Positions 1 to 4,862 of a DNA stretch of 6,507 bases are shown in pieces. The translations under genes and the position numbers were made by a program. Source of the DNA: an uncultured Clostridia bacterium. Lineage in GTDB: Bacteria > Bacillota > Clostridia > Christensenellales > UBA1242. A model generated the notes under the pieces. That model saw nothing but the letters and a program-made list of their open reading frames with translations. It searched no databases and was not told the origin of the DNA. How positions within the stretch are numbered: position 1 is the stretch's first letter; every line of letters begins with the position of its first letter. The stretch lies in contig CALDPW010000107.1 of the NCBI GenBank assembly GCA_937911885.1, forward strand, positions 1-6,507, in the 5' to 3' direction.

Positions 1-92
1 AAAACATTGTTTTATATATTGTATTAGGTATATCAATTTTATTAAATGTAATCTTAGGAATTTTATCAATTAAAAAGAAAAAAGCGATATAA
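1..92 (+). CDS. C-terminal end of a membrane protein (5' partial)
   Basis: An open frame enters from the left edge (first full codon at 3) and ends at TAA 90-92, giving 29 residues. About 22 of them are hydrophobic (Ile, Leu, Val, Gly), followed by a basic tail, SIKKKKAI. That is the usual form of a last transmembrane helix with a positively charged cytoplasmic end. The reading is supported by its stop codon falling exactly in a strong terminator hairpin, as expected at a real gene end. The family cannot be named from so short a piece. A chance open frame is possible in such AT-rich DNA, but the hydrophobic pattern and the terminator together make a real gene likely. Confidence 0.6.
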   Translation, partial: NIVLYIVLGISILLNVILGILSIKKKKAI

Positions 93-106
93 GTATATCG
101 CTTTTT
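79..106 (+). terminator. Rho-independent terminator overlapping the upstream stop codon
   Basis: Perfect 12-bp stem (79-90 with 95-106), loop AAGT, core GCGATAT/ATATCGC. The A-run before and T-run after the core form part of the stem, so the structure would work on both strands. The TAA stop at 90-92 spans the stem-loop junction. Confidence 0.85.
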
Positions 107-168
107 AAAATAAAAAAAACTCAAAACTAAGGTTACAAACTTTTGAAACTAGTAAAAAAGCAAAAAAG

Positions 169-197
169 TTGACTTTATATAGTACGTTTGATATGCT
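169..197 (+). promoter_or_regulatory. Promoter of the lipoprotein gene
   Basis: A -35 box TTGACT (169-174), 17-base spacer and -10 box TATGCT (192-197), with an extended -10 TG at 189-190. Expected transcription start is near 204, leaving a leader of about 27 bases before the ATG at 231. The 12 bases at 190-201 nearly match the promoter of the XRE gene at 6185-6196. Confidence 0.7.
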
Positions 198-230
198 ATT
201 GGTATATAAAAATCAAAAAAAGGAGTGACT

Positions 231-713
231 ATGAAAAAAATATTAAAGAGTGTGCTTGTTATTGTTTTTTCGTTTTTTTTGATATTTTCTTTAGCTGGGT
301 GTGGCACAGTTGAAGACTCTGAAATAACAGTTGATTATTTAACTTTTAATAAAATTAATTCGCATAATATGTATTTTGGAGCAGGAGCTGGTTGTGGTGT
401 TGGAGAATCTGTTTTTAAAGTAGAAACTAAAATCTCATCTGGGAAATTAATAAAATATGAAGATTTTTCATTTACAAATTCAAATGGAACACCTATCCCC
501 CTTGTATCATTAGAAATATTTGATGAAGGTTATGATTTTATTGAAGAAGAATTACATTCTGTAGTATTAGATAAAAATGATTTAGATGGTTTTCAATTAA
601 GTAAAGACAAAGTTGTATATTTAGTAATAACTTACACTTCTGGAACTCTAGGTGGAGAACATAATATAAATTATTTATCTACAACAATTGATAAAGTTAC
701 ATTTGATTTTTAA
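231..713 (+). CDS. Small predicted lipoprotein of unknown function
   Basis: Encodes 160 residues. The N-terminus is a type II signal peptide: MKKILK, a hydrophobic stretch at residues 8-20, then lipobox LAGC at 21-24. After signal peptidase II cleavage Cys24 would be lipidated and the protein held on the outer face of the membrane. The start is set at 231 because AGGAG (221-225) lies 5 bases before this ATG; an in-frame GTG at 225 overlaps that site and is unlikely to be used. The mature part has a Gly-rich segment with a second Cys (YFGAGAGCGVGE, residues 48-59) and otherwise alternating polar and hydrophobic residues that suggest a beta-rich fold. I do not recognise the family. The gene has its own promoter and terminator, so it is probably transcribed alone. 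Confidence 0.85.
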   Translation: MKKILKSVLVIVFSFFLIFSLAGCGTVEDSEITVDYLTFNKINSHNMYFGAGAGCGVGESVFKVETKISSGKLIKYEDFSFTNSNGTPIPLVSLEIFDEGYDFIEEELHSVVLDKNDLDGFQLSKDKVVYLVITYTSGTLGGEHNINYLSTTIDKVTFDF

Positions 714-752
714 AATTTAAATATTAAATGAACAAACTAAATTAAAGCAGAC

Positions 753-796
753 AAAAAGCGAAAGTGTTGATAAACGTAACACACTTTCGCTTTTTT
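753..796 (+). terminator. Rho-independent terminator of the lipoprotein gene
   Basis: A 15-bp stem (753-767 with 781-795) has core GCGAAAGTGT/ACACTTTCGC, a 13-base loop and a following T-run. It begins about 40 bases after the lipoprotein stop codon. The flanking A and T runs would let it act in both directions. Confidence 0.85.
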
Positions 797-871
797 GCTG
801 TTATATGTAGTGGCTAGTTTAAAAATGCAGTGACTAAACCCTACTTTTTTTGTTTAATAATAAAATAATGT

Positions 872-901
872 GTGATATTATTTAGTAGTAATTGTTATAT
901 T
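872..901 (+). promoter_or_regulatory. Probable promoter of tRNA-Arg
   Basis: GTGATA (872-877), 18-base spacer and TATATT (896-901), with TG at 893-894 forming an extended -10. The expected start is near 908, giving a 5' leader of about 18 bases before the mature tRNA end. The -35 box matches consensus at only four of six positions. Confidence 0.5.
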
Positions 902-925
902 ACACTAACACAAAACAAAACGTGT

Positions 926-1000
926 GGCCTCATGGTGAAATGGATATCACACGAGTCTTCGGAACTCGTTTTGAGGGTTCGAATCCTTCTGGGGCTACCA
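926..1000 (+). tRNA. tRNA-Arg, anticodon TCG
   Basis: A complete cloverleaf of 75 bases folds by eye. The acceptor is 926-932 with 990-996, and the D arm is GTGA/TCAC around an 8-base loop. The anticodon stem CGAGT/ACTCG encloses loop CTTCGGA, with the anticodon TCG at 959-961. The T arm is GAGGG/CCTTC around TTCGAAT. The discriminator is A, and the CCA end is encoded at 998-1000. TCG should read CGA and, by wobble, other CGN arginine codons; CGA codons do occur in genes of this window (for example Arg36 of the kinase at 4302). The first acceptor pair is G:U rather than the common G:C. The gene is flanked by its own promoter and a terminator. Confidence 0.95.
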
Positions 1001-1003
1001 AAT

Positions 1004-1036
1004 AAAAAGGCTAGGTTAAAGTATCCTAGCCTTTTT
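1004..1036. terminator. Bidirectional terminator between tRNA-Arg and the Nudix gene
   Basis: Perfect 12-bp stem (1004-1015 with 1025-1036, core GGCTAGG/CCTAGCC), 9-base loop, A-run on the left and T-run on the right. It starts 4 bases after the tRNA CCA end on the plus strand and lies 13 bases past the Nudix stop codon on the minus strand, so one element ends both convergent transcripts. Confidence 0.9.
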
Positions 1037-1049
1037 GTTTTTTAATAGT

Positions 1050-1634
1050 TTATTTTTTTGCGTTTGTTTTTCTTAATGTTTGTGTTTTTATAAAAGCATC
1101 TAAAATATAAGTGTCTCTAACAACCATAAAGCTGGTTCCATAAACATTTTCGTATTTATCTACTGGGGAGTCTTGTAGGTTGTGCAAGCTTTCGCTAACT
1201 AGCTTTAAAGCTTGTTTTGGTGTTACCCAAATAAATTGTGCACCCTCGTTAATTTCTTTTTCGGTAAAGTTTGGAGCACTTAACACTTTATCTAATTCAG
1301 CTACAAAAACATAAGATGTTTGTGTGAAGTTTGTTTGTCCTTTTTCTTCAACGGTATAGCCTAATGGTTTAACATTTTTAACAGTGCAACCAACTTCTTC
1401 GGCAACCTCACGAGCAAAAGCAACATCTGGTTGTTCGCCTTGTTCAATTCCACCACCTGGTAATTTATATTCGTTCATTTTTGCTTTGTTAAAAAGAGCA
1501 ATTTTGCCATCGGCTCTAACAACAATTCCACGAGCTCCTTGGCGAGTTATAGGATTGTTTAATGGTTTTGGTTCAATTCCAAAATCGGCATCGGTAATAG
1601 TTTTAATACATTTTAAATTGTTTAAATTGGTCAT
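1050..1634 (-). CDS. Nudix hydrolase
   Basis: A 194-residue cytoplasmic protein with a full Nudix box at residues 61-83: G61, x5, E67, x7, then REVAEEVGC. This fits GX5EX7REUXEEXGU, with Glu76, Glu79 and Glu80 as the expected metal ligands. Nudix enzymes hydrolyse nucleoside diphosphates linked to another group, with Mg or Mn. The substrate cannot be read from the motif; possibilities include oxidised nucleotides, nucleotide sugars or capped RNA. An extended N-terminus (about 35 residues) precedes the Nudix core. The start is set at the second ATG (1634) because AGGAG (plus-strand 1642-1646) is 7 bases from it but only 1 base from the ATG at 1640. It lies 70 bases downstream of the radical SAM gene, with its own promoter and no visible terminator between, so some readthrough is likely. 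Confidence 0.93.
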   Translation of the reverse strand: MTNLNNLKCIKTITDADFGIEPKPLNNPITRQGARGIVVRADGKIALFNKAKMNEYKLPGGGIEQGEQPDVAFAREVAEEVGCTVKNVKPLGYTVEEKGQTNFTQTSYVFVAELDKVLSAPNFTEKEINEGAQFIWVTPKQALKLVSESLHNLQDSPVDKYENVYGTSFMVVRDTYILDAFIKTQTLRKTNAKK

Positions 1635-1655
1635 AAACATTCTCCTTATATAACT

Positions 1656-1683
1656 ATCTTATCACATTTTTAACATAATTCAA
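1656..1683 (-). promoter_or_regulatory. Promoter of the Nudix gene
   Basis: On the minus strand, TTGAAT (1683-1678), a 16-base spacer and TAAGAT (1661-1656), with the extended -10 TG at 1664-1663. It lies between the radical SAM stop and the Nudix ribosome binding site, about 20 bases before the chosen start. Confidence 0.55.
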
Positions 1684-1704
1684 TTATAATTTGGTTTAAA
1701 AGTT

Positions 1705-2610
1705 TTAATTATTAAACTTATCTCCCTGAAAAATATTGTTGTTTTCTAATGCTTTATTTGTTTCGTTTAAAACAATTTTTTTGTGGGCATTCCATTTTGG
1801 TTCCACCAATAAAGATTTTGGAGCATCGCCAGTAATTCTGCAAATAACAATGTTTGGGTTAAGGTGTGAAATAATGTAACACACGCTGTTAACATATTGT
1901 TCAAGGGTTAGTGGGGTATAGTTATTATTTAAATATAATTGTTCTAATTTTGTGTTTTTAATAATGTATGTGGAATGTATTTTAACACCCATAATGTTTA
2001 ATGAGTTAATAAAATCAACCGTGTTTTTAATATCGTTATCTTCTTCAAATGGCAAACCAACCATAATGTGTGTAACAACATCAATATCATATTTGTTAAG
2101 TAGCTTAACAGCATCAACAAATTGTTGATTTGTGTAGCCACGATTAAATTTGTTTGCAACTGTTTGATTTGATGTTTGAAAACCTAGTTCAACATAAACA
2201 TAATATTTGTTAGTGTAAGATTTTAAAAGTTTAACAACATCTTCATTAATGCAATCGGGCCTAGTTGCAACAGCAAGGGCTACAATACGATTATCAATTA
2301 AAGCACTATCGTATTTTTGTTTTAAATTTTCAACGCTATCAAAAGTGTTTGAAAAATTTTGGAAATAAGCAATAAACTTGTTTGCCCTGGTGGATTTGTA
2401 GCCAAGCAAATGGTTTTTAACCTGTGATTCTATGCTTTGTTGGCTTAAATTTTCGCCACTGCCTCGCTCTCCACAAAAAGAACATCCACCCACACCACAT
2501 GTGCCATCACGATTAGGGCAAGAAAACCCACCATCAATACAAATTTTTAAGGTGCGTTCGCCAAATTTATTTTTTAACCAATCATTAAAGTAGTTATATC
2601 GTTTTATCAT
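1705..2610 (-). CDS. YhcC/YtqA-type radical SAM protein (TIGR01212 family)
   Basis: A 301-residue protein of usual family length. Near the N-terminus IDGGFSCPNRDGT leads into a cysteine motif with Cys31, Cys43 and Cys46 (C-x11-C-x2-C), the expected [4Fe-4S] ligands; an extra Cys38 sits where many relatives have a charged residue. Further family motifs are YFQNFSNTF (82-90), TRPDC (116-120), ELGFQT (141-146), HIMVGLP (181-187), RITGD (258-262) and PKWN (271-274). By family knowledge it cleaves S-adenosylmethionine to a 5'-deoxyadenosyl radical. The group includes E. coli YhcC and B. subtilis YtqA; I recall YtqA being tied to wobble-uridine modification in tRNA, but am not certain, and no partner methyltransferase is next to it here. 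The first Met fits family N-termini, yet no Shine-Dalgarno sequence precedes it and a -10 box ends 6 bases before it, so the mRNA may be leaderless. Confidence 0.95.
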   Translation of the reverse strand: MIKRYNYFNDWLKNKFGERTLKICIDGGFSCPNRDGTCGVGGCSFCGERGSGENLSQQSIESQVKNHLLGYKSTRANKFIAYFQNFSNTFDSVENLKQKYDSALIDNRIVALAVATRPDCINEDVVKLLKSYTNKYYVYVELGFQTSNQTVANKFNRGYTNQQFVDAVKLLNKYDIDVVTHIMVGLPFEEDNDIKNTVDFINSLNIMGVKIHSTYIIKNTKLEQLYLNNNYTPLTLEQYVNSVCYIISHLNPNIVICRITGDAPKSLLVEPKWNAHKKIVLNETNKALENNNIFQGDKFNN

Positions 2611-2616
2611 GTTTTT

Positions 2617-2644
2617 ATTATAATAAAAATATAAAAAATAACAA
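2617..2644 (-). promoter_or_regulatory. Promoter of the radical SAM gene, placed for a leaderless start
   Basis: On the minus strand, TTGTTA (2644-2639), a 16-base spacer and a perfect TATAAT (2622-2617), followed by 6 bases and then the ATG at 2610. Transcription would begin at or within a base or two of the start codon. It begins just downstream of the terminator of the preceding gene. This is the only one of the eight predicted promoters without the TGn extension. Confidence 0.6.
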
Positions 2645-2648
2645 ACAT

Positions 2649-2677
2649 AAAAAACACCCCATAACGGAGTGTTTTTT
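2649..2677 (-). terminator. Terminator of the FAD dehydrogenase gene
   Basis: On the minus strand, CACTCC pairs with GGGGTG (one G:U pair) around loop GTTAT, extended by an A-run/U-run to a 12-bp stem. It ends within 40 bases of the dehydrogenase stop. On the plus strand the G:U position becomes a C-A mismatch, so it should be stronger on the minus strand, as gene order requires. Confidence 0.8.
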
Positions 2678-2683
2678 GTTTTT

Positions 2684-4144
2684 TTAATCTTTACACAAAA
2701 TGCGTGCCATTTGAACTCCCGATGCGCTAGCCATCATTAGTCCAGTTGTTAAACCACCACCATCGCCAATTGAATACAAGTTTTTAATGTTGGTTTCAAA
2801 ATTTTTATCAACAACAACAGTGTTTGAATAAAATTTAATTTCGGGAGCATAAAGTAGATTTTCGGGATTTGCAAATCCTTCAACAACTTTATCAACACTT
2901 CTAATAAATTCCAAAATATCTGTCATGGTTCGATAACCAATTGCGTAGGTTATATCACCAGGAATGGCACTGGTTAAAGTTGGTTTAATTTTGTTGTTAT
3001 CAAGGTCGTGTTGCCATGTGCGTTTTCCACGATAAATGTCGCCAAGTCGTTGAACAAGTATTCCACCATTTGCTAGTTTGTTAACATTTGCAGCAACATT
3101 AACACCATATTCTAATGGCTTGTTAAATGGTGTGTTAAAGTGATGCGATGCCAAAATTGCAAGGTTGGTATTGTTGCTTTTTCTATCTTTGTAGCTGTGG
3201 CCATTAACTAAGGTTAGATTATTTTTATATACTTCTGCTGACACAAAACCACTAGGATTTTGACAAAAAGTTCTAACTTTGTCGCCATAGGTGGAAGTTT
3301 TTCCAATAAACTTTCCTTCGTATAATAGCTTGTTAATGCGTTCCATAACATCGTTTGATAGTTCGTATCTAACACCAATATCAACCGAACCAATATCGGT
3401 TATAATGTTGTGCTTAATGCATATTTCACTTAAAAAGTCGGCACCTTTACGGCCAATAGCCATAACAATTTTTTTGCCAAAATATTTGATTGTTTCAATA
3501 TTTTGTTTTTCAGCATCAAAAGCTGAAAATACTTCAACACCAATGGCAACATTGTTTTCAACAATAATATCTTTTACTGTTGTGTTATACATAATGTTAA
3601 TTCCATTTTCTTCTAAGTGATCTTGAAGTTTTGCATAAAGCTCTTGTGATTTTTCGGTTCCTAAATGGCGTAGTGGAATATCAATTAAACAAAGTTTTTC
3701 CTTTGCTGCTTTGTTTTGAAGCTCGGCAATTTCGTCACGATTTTCAATTCCTTCCAAATGTGGTTCTGCACCAAATTTTAAATAAACATTATCGGTGTAT
3801 GTTAACAAATCTTTAATTTCATCACCGGTGTAATAATCGTTAATATAACTGCCACCATTGCCACCTAAATACATCTCTTCGCCTTCGTTAAACATTGATA
3901 AGTGGTAGGATAGTAGTTTTCCATCGGAAAAAGCTCCTGCTCCCGAAAATCCACTGGTTATGTTGCAATATGGTTTGCAGTGCAAACATTTGCCTGCTTT
4001 TTCAATTGGACAAGCTCGTTGTTTTATGTTGCGGCCTTGTTCAATTAATAAAACATTTTGTGCTTTGTTTTGTTCAATTAATTCGTATGCACAAAATATG
4101 CCACTTGGGCCTGCTCCAACAATAATTACATCGTATTGTTTCAT
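2684..4144 (-). CDS. FAD-dependent dehydrogenase (COG2509-like NAD(P)/FAD oxidoreductase)
   Basis: A 486-residue flavoprotein, probably cytoplasmic. The N-terminal Rossmann fold shows GAGPSG at residues 10-15 and the ribose-binding Glu35 after the second strand (NVLLIEQG). The C-terminus has the FAD-binding IGDGGGLTTG segment with Asp461, followed by the MASASG helix. Between these, a cysteine cluster C45-x7-C53-x2-C56-x3-C60 leads into GFSGAGAFSDGKL, a pattern I recognise from the poorly characterised COG2509 group. The cysteines could bind metal or an Fe-S centre, or be redox active; the sequence does not decide. The substrate is unknown. The start is at 4144 rather than an upstream in-frame ATG at 4171, because the AGGAG (plus 4155-4159) lies 10 bases before 4144 and would sit inside the longer frame. 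It has its own promoter and terminator. Confidence 0.92.
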   Translation of the reverse strand: MKQYDVIIVGAGPSGIFCAYELIEQNKAQNVLLIEQGRNIKQRACPIEKAGKCLHCKPYCNITSGFSGAGAFSDGKLLSYHLSMFNEGEEMYLGGNGGSYINDYYTGDEIKDLLTYTDNVYLKFGAEPHLEGIENRDEIAELQNKAAKEKLCLIDIPLRHLGTEKSQELYAKLQDHLEENGINIMYNTTVKDIIVENNVAIGVEVFSAFDAEKQNIETIKYFGKKIVMAIGRKGADFLSEICIKHNIITDIGSVDIGVRYELSNDVMERINKLLYEGKFIGKTSTYGDKVRTFCQNPSGFVSAEVYKNNLTLVNGHSYKDRKSNNTNLAILASHHFNTPFNKPLEYGVNVAANVNKLANGGILVQRLGDIYRGKRTWQHDLDNNKIKPTLTSAIPGDITYAIGYRTMTDILEFIRSVDKVVEGFANPENLLYAPEIKFYSNTVVVDKNFETNIKNLYSIGDGGGLTTGLMMASASGVQMARILCKD

Positions 4145-4175
4145 TTTGCTAAGTCTCCTTATTGTTATCAATTTT

Positions 4176-4184
4176 ATTTTAACA
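4176..4184 (-). promoter_or_regulatory. Extended -10 promoter of the FAD dehydrogenase gene
   Basis: On the minus strand TGTTAAAAT gives an extended -10 (TG at 4184-4183, TAAAAT at 4181-4176). No good -35 box is visible at 16-18 bases. The transcript would start near 4169 with a leader of about 25 bases containing the AGGAG. Confidence 0.45.
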
Positions 4185-4260
4185 TATATGTAAAAATTTT
4201 TATAATTTTTGTAAACAATTTTTTATATTGTTTGTTTTACTTTTGTGTTAAAGTGTTTTG

Positions 4261-4269
4261 TGTTATAAA
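4261..4269 (+). promoter_or_regulatory. Extended -10 promoter of the kinase gene
   Basis: TGTTATAAA (TG 4261-4262, TATAAA 4264-4269). The only candidate -35, TTGTGT at 4243-4248, is weak and 15 bases away. Start expected near 4276, leading into AAAGGAA (4287-4293) before the ATG at 4302. Together with the minus-strand promoter it forms a divergent promoter region. Confidence 0.45.
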
Positions 4270-4301
4270 TTTAATATAAAAATAGTAAAGGAAATTTTGT
4301 T

Positions 4302-4754
4302 ATGAAAGCTACTTTAACTTTGCTTGTGGGTATTCCTGGCAGTGGAAAATCAACATGGGCTAAAAACAATTGTGGAAAAAGTGTTGTGCTATCTAGCGAT
4401 TTAATTCGAAAAGAAATTTTGGGCAGTGAAGAAGATCAAACCAATAACGATTTGGTTTTTAAAACCTTATATGTTAGAGCAAAAGAGCTTTTAAATAATA
4501 ATGTTGATGTTATTATTGATGCAACAAATGCAACGGTGTTTGATCGTAAGCGTTCGCTAGATAATTTTAAGGATTTAAACATTTTTGTTAAAGCAATTGT
4601 GTTTAACACCCCAGCCGAAGTTTGTCGCAAGCGAGATAAACAACGCACTCGCACAGTTGGTGATGAGGTTATTGATATGTTTTTGCAAAAATATGAAGAA
4701 CCAACAACTGTTGAAGGTTTTAACCAAATAGATTATATTAATTATGTTGAATAA
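4302..4754 (+). CDS. P-loop kinase related to polynucleotide kinase (AAA_33 / COG4639-like)
   Basis: A 150-residue cytoplasmic protein that is one compact P-loop kinase domain. Walker A is GIPGSGKST at 10-18. SSDLIR at 31-36 places Asp33 and Arg36 at the spacing of the catalytic Asp35 and Arg38 of phage T4 polynucleotide kinase. IIDATNAT (71-78) matches the family's second conserved block, and the Arg-rich stretch RKRDKQRTR (109-117) fits the lid region. By family, it would transfer the ATP gamma-phosphate to a nucleic acid 5'-OH or a small molecule; the substrate cannot be told. There is no phosphatase or ligase domain, so it is a stand-alone kinase. AAAGGAA 8 bases before the ATG supports the start. 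It has a terminator directly after it, so it is not co-transcribed with the zincin gene by default. Confidence 0.9.
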   Translation: MKATLTLLVGIPGSGKSTWAKNNCGKSVVLSSDLIRKEILGSEEDQTNNDLVFKTLYVRAKELLNNNVDVIIDATNATVFDRKRSLDNFKDLNIFVKAIVFNTPAEVCRKRDKQRTRTVGDEVIDMFLQKYEEPTTVEGFNQIDYINYVE

Positions 4755-4769
4755 ATATGTTATTAGTTT

Positions 4770-4798
4770 AAGCAGAGTGTTAACTCTGCTTTATTTTT
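4770..4798 (+). terminator. Rho-independent terminator of the kinase gene
   Basis: Perfect 9-bp stem (4770-4778 with 4783-4791, core AGCAGAGT/ACTCTGCT), loop GTTA, then TTATTTTT. It starts 16 bases after the kinase stop and is followed within 10 bases by the -35 box of the next gene. Confidence 0.9.
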
Positions 4799-4805
4799 AG
4801 GCGTA

Positions 4806-4834
4806 TTGACTACTAAACAATTATTTGTTATTAT
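4806..4834 (+). promoter_or_regulatory. Strong promoter of the zincin gene
   Basis: TTGACT (4806-4811), 17-base spacer and TATTAT (4829-4834), with the extended -10 TG at 4826-4827. This is the closest to consensus in the window. Start expected near 4841, with a leader of about 22 bases that contains the G7 tract. Confidence 0.75.
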
Positions 4835-4848
4835 ATTTAAAATAAAAA

Positions 4849-4855
4849 GGGGGGG
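4849..4855 (+). promoter_or_regulatory. G7 tract acting as the ribosome binding site
   Basis: Seven consecutive G bases sit 7 bases before the ATG at 4863, where the Shine-Dalgarno sequence should be, and no AGGAG is present. GGGGG can pair with CCUCC of 16S rRNA through a central G:U pair. A run of this length stands out in such AT-rich DNA. Confidence 0.65.
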
Positions 4856-4862
4856 CAAAAAA

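Noticed and set aside
225..230. GTG start for the lipoprotein two codons upstream of the ATG
   Set aside because: The GTG overlaps the AGGAG itself, so it cannot use that ribosome binding site; the ATG at 231 is correctly spaced.
807..851. Imperfect repeat GTAGTGGCTAG / GCAGTGACTAA followed by a T-run, possible second terminator or repeat element
   Set aside because: Only 8 of 11 bases match as a direct repeat, and the inverted pairing GTAG/CTAC needs large internal loops. A strong terminator already ends at 796.
863..883. AAATAAT/ATTATTT inverted repeat upstream of the tRNA
   Set aside because: Pure A/T arms of 7 bases are expected by chance in DNA of this composition, and the site overlaps the predicted -35.
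4145..4171. N-terminal extension of the FAD dehydrogenase to an ATG at 4171
   Set aside because: The extension would translate through the AGGAG site, lies at or before the expected transcript start, and adds residues in front of the typical short N-terminus before the Rossmann strand.
3291..4193. Plus-strand open frames opposite the FAD dehydrogenase
   Set aside because: They lie wholly or almost wholly within a well supported gene on the other strand, have no ribosome binding site or recognisable domain, and reflect the codon bias of that gene.
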